A DNA stretch of 16,476 bases from NCBI GenBank assembly GCA_016185955.1, contig JACPMQ010000022.1, forward strand, positions 1-16,476, in the 5' to 3' direction. The first letter of the stretch is position 1, and each line of letters starts with the position of its first letter. The translations under genes were made by a program, and so were the position numbers. This document shows positions 1-8,356 of this stretch, one piece after another. The notes under the pieces were generated by a model, which saw nothing but the letters and a program-made list of their open reading frames with translations, was not told where the DNA came from and made no database searches. The stretch comes from Candidatus Woesearchaeota archaeon (GTDB lineage: Archaea; Nanobdellota; Nanobdellia; Woesearchaeales; GW2011-AR4).

Positions 1-35
1 AAAATTTCTTTCTAAGGAAGTTGAAGTTTAGAGTT

Positions 36-3000
36 TCACTTTCCAAGCACAATAAATCCCGCGCCAATAATAAATATTGCAGTTCCAGTTAAAATAATTA
101 GGGATATTATTAAAATCACTTTGTATTCTTCTGTCTCAATAAAAGATATTTTTGTATCCTCTTTTTTTTCTTTTTGTTTTTCCTTCTTTGATGTTTCTTT
201 TGCTTGTTTTATTGGCTGTTTTGCGGCTATTGGCTGCTTTATAACTTCGATTTTGGGCTTTTCCTCAGCTTTAGGCTTTTCTTCAATGGCTTCTTTCTGC
301 ACTTCTTTTTGCATTTGTTTAGCTTTTTCGCATTCTTCAACACTTAATTCAATTGTTTTTGTGTCGCTTAATTTGTCATCATAATAAGAATTGACGTTTA
401 TCTGGTAATTTCCTGCCAATACATTCTTATCTATTGTGTATGCAGCTATTTTTGTGAATCTGTTGTTTCTTGTGCCTTCCTCAAGCTTTATTCCGGAAAA
501 CATGGAATTTATGCCCAATTCATTGCTAATAATTTGCAAAGCTGCATTACCCTCATCTTCAAGCCCCGTATTTGCAATTTCTGTGTTGATGGAAATTTGC
601 CTCTGGCATTTTATTGTCAATGGCATAATTTCATTTCTTATTATTTTTATTTCATGCTTTTCTTTTTCCACATCGAGCTCAAGTTTGAAAATTGCATTAT
701 GGAACGTGCCATTCTCATCGCTTCCTTCGGCATTGATTATAACATCAAATGTGCCTTCATCTGCTTCTATGGGAATATTGAATTTAAGCTTTGATTTCTC
801 ATTTTTTTTGGCACCTATGTCAAACTCATCTGTTTCTTTTTCCAAATCATCTCCATCGTCAATGTCCAATATTGATGCATCTAATGTTACATCCTCTATT
901 CCTAGTCTCTCTTCTTTTGTAAACAGGTTTTTAAGCTCAACATCAAATTCCACTTCAGAGCCGGGCTTAACTTTTTTTCTTATTTTTGTATCGTTTCTTT
1001 GGTTCTTGCTGCTTTTTCCGTCAATTATGACATCAACATCGCTTATAATCAGCCTTGGGCCTGCATCAACTAATATCTGGAAGCTTTGGTTAGATGTTAA
1101 GTTGCTGTCGCTTACAGAAACTGTTACATTATTTTTTCCCAATTGTGAAGCGCCTGGATTCCATGTAATCAAGCCGGAACTGCTTATGCTCATGCCGCTT
1201 GGACTGATTGCCAATGAAAAAATTAAAGCGTCCCCATCAGCGTCAATAGCTTTTACATTATAAGAATAAGTTTCTACAATATTCGCTTTTGTTATTGGCA
1301 TTGACGTAATCTCCGGAGCACCATTAGTTGCATTCTTTTGCGCAAAGAATGTAGTAAAGTGCGCAGCCTTAAACCTCAAAATTTTGTTTGCAGCATCATA
1401 GCTTTTGTTCATGCACAAGCTTTCAGGGCATATTGCCGCATTATCAGTATTTTTAAAGCCTGAAGCTGCAAAAATCAAAGGCGCTTTTGTAAAGTTAAGG
1501 CTTTTTAAAATTACAGAAGCTGATTTATTCAAAGCCCTAAACTTATCAGTGTCAACTGATATCATATTTCTGCTGACATTAAATGCATCTTCCAATTTCG
1601 CTATTCCGCTGAAATTCAATGTATTATTTTCAAAGTCAATGCCTCCAAAAGCCGTTTGGTTTATTGTGACATTTGTTGCATTCTGCCTTTGAGTCTCATT
1701 TAAATTTAGAATAGGGCTGAAAAGCTCTGTTGCATTTATATCGGTTGTTACAAGCAATTTCCACTCATAGCGCGCAATTGCATTTGCTGAATCTGCTGCT
1801 ATAACTGTTATGTTGTAAATTCCCTTGCTTAATCCATCTATGCTTATGTTTGCCGAATTTGCGTTTATCAAAGTCCCGTTTTTGAGCCATGAGGCTGTTA
1901 AAACATCTCCAGCATCTGCATCACTAAAGGTCACATTGAGTATTTGCCTGCCGTTTTCAGCTATTGTTGCATTATCCGGAGGGAAAAATGATATTATTAA
2001 CGGTGCATCATTTGTGTTACTGGCATTAATAAAAAATGTGTTATTTGTGGAATTTGAAGCTCCATCAGATGCTGCAATGGAGCATCTTGCTGCATTGCTT
2101 CCATTTCCGGCAAAGTCTTTGCCTCCGATTAATGTAAGATTTTGTTCTTGCACAATGCAGCTAACTTGGGATGTGTTTTGGAAAACAACAAAAAATGTCA
2201 ATATATCATCAGTATCAGCTTCAAGGAAAAATTGGGAAAGGTTTATTTTTAATGAGGCTTCTTCCACAATGCTTTGATTTGGGATTTGTACTGCTAAAGG
2301 CATTCTATTTGTATTAGTTATTGTAAGGTTCCAGCTTTCGCTTGCCGAATTTGAATTGTTGTCTTGCACAATAAGGGTTATATTATAAAATCCTGCTGAA
2401 GTGAAATTTTCGGTAAAATTAAACGTGAAGTTTTGAATCGAGCTTTTTTCTGTGTTGTTTAAAAGCCATGTGTAATTGACTTTGTCATTATCAGCGTCAA
2501 TTGCAGTTACATTAAATGACAGTGTTTTGTTTTCCATCATTGCAGGATTTTTGTTGGCTGTTGTATTTGACGCTGATGCTTCAATGGTATTGTTCCACTG
2601 CCAATAGGCTATATTGGGCTTTGTATTCAAATTAAGGCTAAACTGGAATATATCTGAAATTGTAGAATTTTTTGTTCCATCTGAAGCAGTTACTTTCCAG
2701 AAATAAGTGCCATTTCTTAAATCAGTAAATGCTATTTTGTTTAATGTGGTTGTTGCATTTACTGGCAATGCGTTTGAGCTTATATTCTCGCTGCTATTTG
2801 AAAAAAATATGAAGTAGGTTATTAACTCATTGTCAGCATCAAAACTGCTCCATTCCAACAAAATATTTCCTGTGGCAGATCTGATAATCGAATTGTTTGC
2901 GGGATTTAGCAATATAGGGATTGCAGGAGCATCATTAATATTTGCAACATTAATTGTTATATTATTGCTTTTTGTTGCATTGAAGCTGGAATCTATTGCT

Positions 3001-5900
3001 GTGAAAATGACATAGTTTATTCCAAAAAAATTAATATTTGGGGTAAAGTTTGCAGCCTGCGTGGCATTATTCACATGAATAGTAATGTTCTCTGCTTTTG
3101 TAAAATTATATTTTAAGCTATCACCATCCAATGTTTTAAAGTAAAGTGATAAATTAAGGATTGTTGAGTCATTATCTTCTGTTATGCTAATTTGTGGAAT
3201 ATTGCCAACAAAAACGGGATTGTCATCAGTATTATTTACTGTTACATTTATTTCAGAAGTGTTAAAGTTGCCTGCAGTGTCAAAAGCTACTGCACGCAGC
3301 GTATAAACATTATCAGGATATAAGCTATTTAAAGTGCTCCAGTTAAGGCTAAAGTTAATTTCTGATGTGCTTAAAGCCAAAGAATTTCCTATGAAAAAGT
3401 CAATCCTGCTTAAATTTGAGTCATTTGCGTTTACTTTAAATCCGGCAATTCCTTTAACAAATGAATTATTTATGGGATTTGTAATATTTACAAAAGGGAA
3501 ATTGTCGTCTCTTACAAGAGTGATTGAAGTTGCATTAGCCTGCGATGTGTTTTGGCTCCTGACAGTTATCTCAAGGCTAAAGCTGTTTATTGAGTCTGGA
3601 GCATTTCCATTCATCTGCAAATGATAAATTGAAACTGCTCCTGTCTGGTTTCTTTCTACATATGCACCTCTTATATTGGAATTATTCCATAAATAGAAAA
3701 ATAAGCTGCCTGTAATTGGACTAAATGAAAAATTATGCCCTACGTTTCCTGTATTGTTAATAGTAAAATTTCCAGCAATTCCTGCAGCAGTTGATTTTGC
3801 ATAAGTGATAGTTGCATTAGGGAAAATTATCCATGAGCTGTCTTCCGGAACATTTATAGTCAATAAAACAGCTTTAGCAGGAATGCCCGAAGCTGCGATG
3901 CTTAATGTGCCTATATAAGTACCGGGATTTGTGCCTTTGGGAATTGTTATATTAATTCCTGATGTTGCATTAAGCGATGATGCTATTGAAGCAAATCTCG
4001 CAGGAAATATTCTAACCCACGAGCTTTCAAGCGTATTTTGGATAAATGAAATATTAACATCTTCAAGGGCAGAATTTCCTGTTGAATTAATATGCAAAGT
4101 TAAATTTATATTTTCTCCATGCTTTATTGCTGCCGATATATTTTCTGCGGCAGTTAATTTGGGATTTTTTTGGATATTAACAGAACTTTGAACTGCCTGG
4201 GAAAAATCCTTTTTTGTAAAATTATTGTCTGTCCAGTTTGCATTCCAGAATATTTTATGAGTGCCTTCAGATGTTGCGCCTCTAATAATCACAGTAAAGT
4301 TCAGAGCGCAGCTTTGGCTTGAATTTATAACAAAGCCGCATGGCTTGTAAAGAGGCTGCATTGTTAAAATGGCATTTGACGAAAATGAGTCAATAAATAT
4401 TCCTGCATCATATAAAGGCGTGTTTCCGATGTTTGATAAGAATGCAGTCACGTTTATTTCCTTATCGCTCTGGTTTAAGTTTGATATAACAGCAGATAGG
4501 GGCATTAAAGATGCCAATGTAGCGTATTTTGTCGTAAAATTGATGCTAGTTGCGTTTATATTGCCTGCTTTGTCCATTGCGGATAAGGCAATTGTAAAAT
4601 CACCCTCAAAAAAAGGCGCTGTAAAACTGCATTTATGTATATCGCCATTTACGCTGAAATTGCTTGCTGTTATGTTGCTTGTTAAATTGTTGAGGCTGCA
4701 CGTCAAATTCGCTAAATTTGCATCTGTTGCATTTAATGATACATTAAAAATAAAGCCCGGGCTTATAAAATTCCTTGCATTTGCTGTAATGTTTGCATTG
4801 GAAATTTTTGGCTTTGTGTTGTCAACTGTGATATTAAATAAAAAATCGTAGCCAAAAAAGGAAAAAGTATCGTTAAAATAAAGTGTTATGTTATAGCTCT
4901 TTTCAAGATTCAAGGTTGTGTTCCATAGGTAATACCACAAGTCATTGTATTGCGACATTGAAAAATTCGTATTATTGAAATTTACAAATGCCTTGCTTAC
5001 TCCTGAAATATCGGTAATGTTTGCTGTTATATTAAATAAAATATTAACAAAAGAATTGTTTTTTAATGCCCATTTGTTAAAATCAGGGGCATTTCCTGCA
5101 GTTATGTTAAAAATGGAATTGCTTGAGGAAAATCCATTGCTGTCATTAAAGTATATGGTAATGTTAACTGTTTTTTCCATGTTTTTGCTTATATTCCAGA
5201 CAAAAAACCATACGTCTTCAGACTTTTCCATTGAAAAATTTGTGCCGTTAAAATTTACTAATGACATATTAACTGCACTTGCAGCATCTGTTATATTTGC
5301 CGTTATATTCAGCTTTCCTGATGCAAGTGTGTTATTTGCCGACGGCATTATCCATTTGTTGAGCACAGGAGCAGAATTTTCATTTATTGTGCCAGGGGTT
5401 TGTATGGCAAAGCTAATTATATTAGATGCTCCGTCTGGAAACCTTCCAATGGAAATATTTTTATTAGTGGAAGAATAAGAGATATTGTCTATTTTCGAGC
5501 CTGATGAGTTATATAGTGTTATGTTTCCTGCGGAATTTGACAGCTGGAATGATGCAATAATCTGCCCATACTCGATAATTTTAATGCCGCTTGCATTTAT
5601 TTTTGGGTAAGTTAAATTAAACAAGGTAAAGTTTTCCACTAACACAATAAATCCGTTTGCAGGTATTGTGGCATTTAAGGTAAAATTTGAGCTTGCTTGC
5701 TCCTCAGTTATGTTAAAGTCAGCTAAATTCAATTCAGAAGGCATGTCATTAAAAATCTCTACCCACTCGCTGTCTGGCTCTATTAATCCGTCGGCAAGGA
5801 ATTCATTTATATAGACAGCATTGGCAAAAGTTCCCATAGAAATAAATACAAAAAAGAGAAATAAAAGTAATAAAAAAAGTAATAAACCGCTTTTTTTCAA
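36..5900 (-). CDS. Giant lamin-tail-domain surface glycoprotein, C-terminally membrane-anchored
   Basis: Likely an extracellular, membrane-anchored surface or adhesion protein of about 1954 residues. I start it at the TTG at 5900: it is preceded by GGGGG (5909-5913) at 8-nt spacing and gives a classic signal peptide (KKSG, a long Leu/Phe core, then an Ala-rich site near TFANA). An upstream in-frame TTG at 5939 would put 13 residues before that signal. Domains in order: lamin-tail domain about 29-174 (VYINEF, SEWVEIFN, IPANGFIVLVEN, GRFPDG); two tandem beta repeats of about 94 residues starting near 181 and 275 (each NKW...NITANITD...FND); many further Ig, cadherin-like and FnIII-like units; a CP-x3-C...HFTTF module near 1490-1520; a putative Ig domain (AIDADGDAL) about 1530-1613; the anchor region 1614-1954 shared with the divergent neighbour; and a final transmembrane helix about 1927-1952 after a Lys/Glu-rich stalk. 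N-x-S/T sequons are extremely frequent. The exact function is unknown. Confidence 0.88.
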   Translation of the reverse strand: MKKSGLLLFLLLLFLFFVFISMGTFANAVYINEFLADGLIEPDSEWVEIFNDMPSELNLADFNITEEQASSNFTLNATIPANGFIVLVENFTLFNLTYPKINASGIKIIEYGQIIASFQLSNSAGNITLYNSSGSKIDNISYSSTNKNISIGRFPDGASNIISFAIQTPGTINENSAPVLNKWIMPSANNTLASGKLNITANITDAASAVNMSLVNFNGTNFSMEKSEDVWFFVWNISKNMEKTVNITIYFNDSNGFSSSNSIFNITAGNAPDFNKWALKNNSFVNILFNITANITDISGVSKAFVNFNNTNFSMSQYNDLWYYLWNTTLNLEKSYNITLYFNDTFSFFGYDFLFNITVDNTKPKISNANITANARNFISPGFIFNVSLNATDANLANLTCSLNNLTSNITASNFSVNGDIHKCSFTAPFFEGDFTIALSAMDKAGNINATSINFTTKYATLASLMPLSAVISNLNQSDKEINVTAFLSNIGNTPLYDAGIFIDSFSSNAILTMQPLYKPCGFVINSSQSCALNFTVIIRGATSEGTHKIFWNANWTDNNFTKKDFSQAVQSSVNIQKNPKLTAAENISAAIKHGENINLTLHINSTGNSALEDVNISFIQNTLESSWVRIFPARFASIASSLNATSGINITIPKGTNPGTYIGTLSIAASGIPAKAVLLTINVPEDSSWIIFPNATITYAKSTAAGIAGNFTINNTGNVGHNFSFSPITGSLFFYLWNNSNIRGAYVERNQTGAVSIYHLQMNGNAPDSINSFSLEITVRSQNTSQANATSITLVRDDNFPFVNITNPINNSFVKGIAGFKVNANDSNLSRIDFFIGNSLALSTSEINFSLNWSTLNSLYPDNVYTLRAVAFDTAGNFNTSEINVTVNNTDDNPVFVGNIPQISITEDNDSTILNLSLYFKTLDGDSLKYNFTKAENITIHVNNATQAANFTPNINFFGINYVIFTAIDSSFNATKSNNITINVANINDAPAIPILLNPANNSIIRSATGNILLEWSSFDADNELITYFIFFSNSSENISSNALPVNATTTLNKIAFTDLRNGTYFWKVTASDGTKNSTISDIFQFSLNLNTKPNIAYWQWNNTIEASASNTTANKNPAMMENKTLSFNVTAIDADNDKVNYTWLLNNTEKSSIQNFTFNFTENFTSAGFYNITLIVQDNNSNSASESWNLTITNTNRMPLAVQIPNQSIVEEASLKINLSQFFLEADTDDILTFFVVFQNTSQVSCIVQEQNLTLIGGKDFAGNGSNAARCSIAASDGASNSTNNTFFINASNTNDAPLIISFFPPDNATIAENGRQILNVTFSDADAGDVLTASWLKNGTLINANSANISIDGLSKGIYNITVIAADSANAIARYEWKLLVTTDINATELFSPILNLNETQRQNATNVTINQTAFGGIDFENNTLNFSGIAKLEDAFNVSRNMISVDTDKFRALNKSASVILKSLNFTKAPLIFAASGFKNTDNAAICPESLCMNKSYDAANKILRFKAAHFTTFFAQKNATNGAPEITSMPITKANIVETYSYNVKAIDADGDALIFSLAISPSGMSISSSGLITWNPGASQLGKNNVTVSVSDSNLTSNQSFQILVDAGPRLIISDVDVIIDGKSSKNQRNDTKIRKKVKPGSEVEFDVELKNLFTKEERLGIEDVTLDASILDIDDGDDLEKETDEFDIGAKKNEKSKLKFNIPIEADEGTFDVIINAEGSDENGTFHNAIFKLELDVEKEKHEIKIIRNEIMPLTIKCQRQISINTEIANTGLEDEGNAALQIISNELGINSMFSGIKLEEGTRNNRFTKIAAYTIDKNVLAGNYQINVNSYYDDKLSDTKTIELSVEECEKAKQMQKEVQKEAIEEKPKAEEKPKIEVIKQPIAAKQPIKQAKETSKKEKQKEKKEDTKISFIETEEYKVILIISLIILTGTAIFIIGAGFIVLGK

Positions 5901-5908
5901 TTTTAAAA

Positions 5909-5913
5909 CCCCC
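5909..5913 (-). promoter_or_regulatory. Ribosome-binding site deciding a TTG start
   Basis: Minus-strand GGGGG lies 8 nt before the TTG at 5900 and can pair with the CCUCC of 16S rRNA with one G-U wobble. It is the main reason to prefer 5900 over the TTG at 5939. A similar GGGG precedes the secreted-protein gene that starts at 9307. Confidence 0.5.
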
Positions 5914-5963
5914 AATAAAACAAAACCATAAACTTGCAAAAGATATATATGGAAAAAAACCGA

Positions 5964-5976
5964 TATTTATATAAAC
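5964..5976 (-). promoter_or_regulatory. TATA box of the giant surface-protein gene
   Basis: On the minus strand the sequence reads TTTATATAAATATC, a good archaeal TATA box. Its centre near 5970 predicts a transcript start around 5940-5945, about 40 nt before the preferred TTG start at 5900. That leaves room for the GGGGG ribosome-binding site. If the upstream TTG at 5939 were used instead, the message would be leaderless. Confidence 0.6.
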
Positions 5977-6051
5977 ATTATTGTGTTAAAGTAGTTAGTT
6001 TAAGTCGTTATTTGTTAGGGGTGAGTTTTGCAGAAAAATCCCATTAAAACC

Positions 6052-6257
6052 GGCACAGTAGAAATCCTAAAAGTCAAAAACTAAAGTGGCTGCTCCAGAG
6101 CCGCGCTTCAGGCAAAATGGCGCATCTTGATTCTTTTTTATAATAAAAAATTTACAGATACACGCCATTTTGATAGCACAATTAACATTCTTCTGCTTGC
6201 CCACCGCCCCTTATTTTGGAGCAGCCACTTATAGTTGTTAAGGATTTCTACTGAGCC
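6052..6257. repeat. Outer inverted repeat enclosing MITE-like copy 1
   Basis: The left arm 6052-6067 (GGCACAGTAGAAATCC) pairs with the right arm 6242-6257 (GGATTTCTACTGAGCC) with a single mismatch over 16 bp. A shorter AACTA (6079-6083) / TAGTT (6232-6236) pair continues inward almost to the ends of the 147-bp element. The arms are not part of the element: they are absent around copy 2, which has different arms of its own. This may be an older palindrome into which the element inserted, or a transcription-stop hairpin between the divergent surface-protein genes. Confidence 0.7.
6084..6230 (+). mobile_element. MITE-like 147-bp element, copy 1
   Basis: The element is bounded by perfect 14-bp terminal inverted repeats, AAGTGGCTGCTCCA (6084-6097) and TGGAGCAGCCACTT (6217-6230). 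A second internal inverted pair, CAAAATGGCG (6113-6122) and CGCCATTTTG (6163-6172), surrounds an AT-rich palindromic centre (TTTTTTA-TAA-TAAAAAA, 6134-6150). It contains no ORF of any size. A copy of exactly the same length lies at 16173-16319 in the opposite orientation, with about nine substitutions and no gaps by eye (about 94% identity). No clear target-site duplication is visible, and the family of the mobilising transposase cannot be named from these ends. Other readings are a repeated structured-RNA gene or a regulatory hairpin. Confidence 0.75.
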
Positions 6258-6270
6258 TTAAAACCACAAT

Positions 6271-6285
6271 ATTTAAATATATATT
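6271..6285 (+). promoter_or_regulatory. TATA box of the 591-residue surface-protein gene
   Basis: The A+T run ATTTAAATATATATT lies just downstream of the palindrome around copy 1. Its centre predicts a start near 6303, giving a leader of under 20 nt before the ATG at 6321. No Shine-Dalgarno sequence is seen in that leader. Confidence 0.55.
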
Positions 6286-6320
6286 AACTACTCTTTAATA
6301 ATATCAAAATAAAATTTAGA

Positions 6321-8096
6321 ATGATGGGCATGGCTAACAAAATAAAAATCCTTTTCAAAACAGCATTGATAGCTTTAATCCTATTTTTAATGCCGTTAAA
6401 TGCTTATGCTGCGCCGAGCTTTCAGATTGTTGAGGATTTTGTAAATATAAGCAGCAATGCAGGAACAACTGCAAGCGGAAACTTTGTAGTTAACAACACT
6501 GGAACAACAAACTTAAACATAAACTTTACCGGCTACTTATTGTCAAGCGAAAATAATCAAATAAGCATAGTCTCTTTAGCTAACATCTCAAATTTGGCTA
6601 ATGGCACAACATCTGCCGCAACATTTTCTGTCCAAATACCAACTCAGCAGAAAGCAGGCATTTATTCCGCAATATTAAATGCCACTTCAAATGCCACACC
6701 CAGCGCAACCGTCGAGGATTCTGTAATAATAAACCTTAATGTTACGCCAACTTACACTGTAAGCACAGTTTCAGAAATTTTTTTGGGGGATGTGAATTTA
6801 AATTCTACATACGCAAAATCATTTAATATAACAAACACAGGCAACAGCAATATAACAAATGTCTCTTTTGGCTTTAGCGGAAGCAATTTTGATTTGAAGA
6901 CAAATAAAACCAATTTTGTTTTGCCATTTAATTCAACAGAAAGCTTAGCATTTAATATCACTGTTCCATTCCAGTCTTCAACAGGAAATGTTACTTTAGG
7001 CTCTGTAAAGATTTTATCAACAGAATTAAACGCAGACTTGTTTAATGTTAAGGCAGATGTAAAAGCCGGCTTGGTAATTGAGGACTTAGATGTTTTCCTT
7101 ACAACATTTGACTCAAAAACTGAAAGTGATTTGGATGTCATTAACAATAAAAAACTTGACTTTGGCGAGGAAGACATTGGACCTGGCTCTGAATTGAGGT
7201 TTAATTTTGAAATAAGCAATACATTCAGGCAGGATGCAAAAATCGATATAAAGGATGCTATTATAAAAGTTACAATAGCAGACATAGATGACAATGCTGA
7301 CTTAGATGAGGAATCACAAGAATTTGATATTGATTCCGGAGGAAGTGAAGATGTTGATGTTATAATAACAATTCCTTTATCTGTCGAGCCGGGAAAATAT
7401 GATGTCCTTATAGAAGCAGAAGGTGAAGATGAGGATAGAAACACGCATTCCGCAAAAATGAGTCTGGTTATTGACGTAAAGAAAAAAAGCAGAGACATAG
7501 AGATAATAGAAGCTTCAATATTCCCGGAAAAAATAAAATGCAGCGGAGCAAGCGCTCTTACAGCAAAAATAAAAAATTTGGGCTCAAGAAACGAGGATGA
7601 TGCAAGGCTTGAAATCATAAATTCTGATTTGGGAATAAATTTTGCGCAGGGAAAAATTATGCTGGAGAATGCTCCATTTGAAGGCACCGATGAATTTGTC
7701 AAAAAATTAGGTATAAATGTAGATAACACAAATAATAAAACTAAAGCAGGCAAGTATGCTATAGCTGTAAAGGCATACCTTCAGGAGCAGATTTTGTGGA
7801 AGACAAAAACCGTTAATCTGGTTGTTGAAGCCTGCGAGAAATCTGAAGAAAAAAAAGCCGAATCTAAAGAAGAAAATATTAAAAAAGGAATAGCCCAGCA
7901 GGAAACATCTAATGCAATAAGTGCAGAAAAATTAAGTGAAAAAGCAGAAAACGAAATTCAAGCATTAAAGCCTGCTGCGTCAACAGAAATTCCTTTTACG
8001 CAAAAGCCATTATTTTGGGCTGGAGTTATAATATTCAATGTTATAATTATTTTTTCCGTTGTTTTTTTTGTCAGCAAGATGTTTGTGAAAAAATAA
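6321..8096 (+). CDS. Membrane-anchored surface protein with NEW3/COG1470-like domains
   Basis: A 591-residue predicted envelope protein. Residues 1-31 form a signal peptide (basic NKIK, hydrophobic core, cleavage near AYA-APS). Two beta-sandwich domains of the NEW3/CARDB type follow at about 36-140 and 145-248, rich in N-x-S/T sequons. Residues 251-591 match, by eye, the C-terminus of the divergent giant protein: an acidic loop (DIDD-x2-DLDEE with FDI), the block IKC at 405-407, NSDLGIN at 434-440, and CEK at 505-507. Both then have a charged Lys/Glu/Ala stalk and a last transmembrane helix (about 564-587) ending in basic residues. The paired cysteines C407 and C505 could form a disulfide closing the last domain. 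ATG codons also occur at 6324 and 6330; I keep the first. The two divergent genes probably make surface proteins presented on the same kind of anchor. Confidence 0.88.
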   Translation: MMGMANKIKILFKTALIALILFLMPLNAYAAPSFQIVEDFVNISSNAGTTASGNFVVNNTGTTNLNINFTGYLLSSENNQISIVSLANISNLANGTTSAATFSVQIPTQQKAGIYSAILNATSNATPSATVEDSVIINLNVTPTYTVSTVSEIFLGDVNLNSTYAKSFNITNTGNSNITNVSFGFSGSNFDLKTNKTNFVLPFNSTESLAFNITVPFQSSTGNVTLGSVKILSTELNADLFNVKADVKAGLVIEDLDVFLTTFDSKTESDLDVINNKKLDFGEEDIGPGSELRFNFEISNTFRQDAKIDIKDAIIKVTIADIDDNADLDEESQEFDIDSGGSEDVDVIITIPLSVEPGKYDVLIEAEGEDEDRNTHSAKMSLVIDVKKKSRDIEIIEASIFPEKIKCSGASALTAKIKNLGSRNEDDARLEIINSDLGINFAQGKIMLENAPFEGTDEFVKKLGINVDNTNNKTKAGKYAIAVKAYLQEQILWKTKTVNLVVEACEKSEEKKAESKEENIKKGIAQQETSNAISAEKLSEKAENEIQALKPAASTEIPFTQKPLFWAGVIIFNVIIIFSVVFFVSKMFVKK

Positions 8097-8112
8097 CCTT
8101 TTGCTTCTTATG

Positions 8113-8122
8113 AAATATAAAT
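8113..8122 (+). promoter_or_regulatory. Relic TATA box in front of the RAM-domain remnant
   Basis: AAATATAAAT resembles the TATA boxes of neighbouring genes and predicts a start near 8140-8145, right where the open remnant of the regulator begins. If real, it is the surviving promoter of a gene whose 5' coding part is gone. Confidence 0.35.
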
Positions 8123-8145
8123 AGCTTGTTGGTTTTGTAAATTAG

Positions 8146-8280
8146 CTTTGTCATTCAAAAGTTAAAGATATTGATGAACTGAACGAATTTGCCACAATAG
8201 TGCTGCGCAACATAAAAGGCGTCGATAAAACTCAGACTGCTGTTGTCCCAAACAAAACTGGAATTGTTATTATTCAATGA
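8146..8280 (+). pseudogene. Truncated Lrp/AsnC-type RAM (ligand-binding) domain
   Basis: The frame ending at the TGA at 8278-8280 encodes VKDIDELNEFATIVLRNIKG followed by VDKTQTAVVP and nine more residues. The pattern D-x-DELNEF-x4-L-x2-I-GV-x-KT-x-T is the C-terminal half of the AsnC/Lrp transcriptional-regulator ligand domain. There is no plausible start codon, and an in-frame TAG lies at 8143-8145. The DNA-binding half and the first strands of the RAM domain are absent, and no other frame upstream supplies them. I read this as a 5'-deleted remnant, possibly of a stand-alone RAM protein of about 75 residues. Expression from a non-standard start cannot be excluded. Confidence 0.6.
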
Positions 8281-8324
8281 TAATGTTTGCTAATCCTAAT
8301 TTTAAAATGGTAACAATAGAAATG

Positions 8325-8332
8325 TTTATAAA
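8325..8332 (+). promoter_or_regulatory. TATA box of a leaderless gene
   Basis: TTTATAAA is centred about 28 bp upstream of the ATG at 8357. That is the spacing expected when transcription begins at or next to the start codon. No Shine-Dalgarno sequence is present, so the mRNA is probably leaderless. Confidence 0.65.
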
Positions 8333-8356
8333 TTGTTTTGAATTTTATGCAATAAA

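Noticed and set aside
436..1263. Long plus-strand frame of 275 codons opposite the giant surface-protein gene, with others like it up to 5478
   Set aside because: These are antisense shadows of a highly biased Asn/Ser/Thr-rich coding sequence. They have no promoters, no ribosome-binding sites and low-complexity products.
6084..6230. A CRISPR repeat or array associated with the palindromic element
   Set aside because: There is no series of direct repeats with spacers. The two copies are 10 kb apart and inverted.
6752..7753. Minus-strand frame of 333 codons within the 591-residue surface-protein gene
   Set aside because: Its product is Ser/Phe/Leu-rich with no domain, and the plus strand carries a complete protein with signal peptide and anchor.
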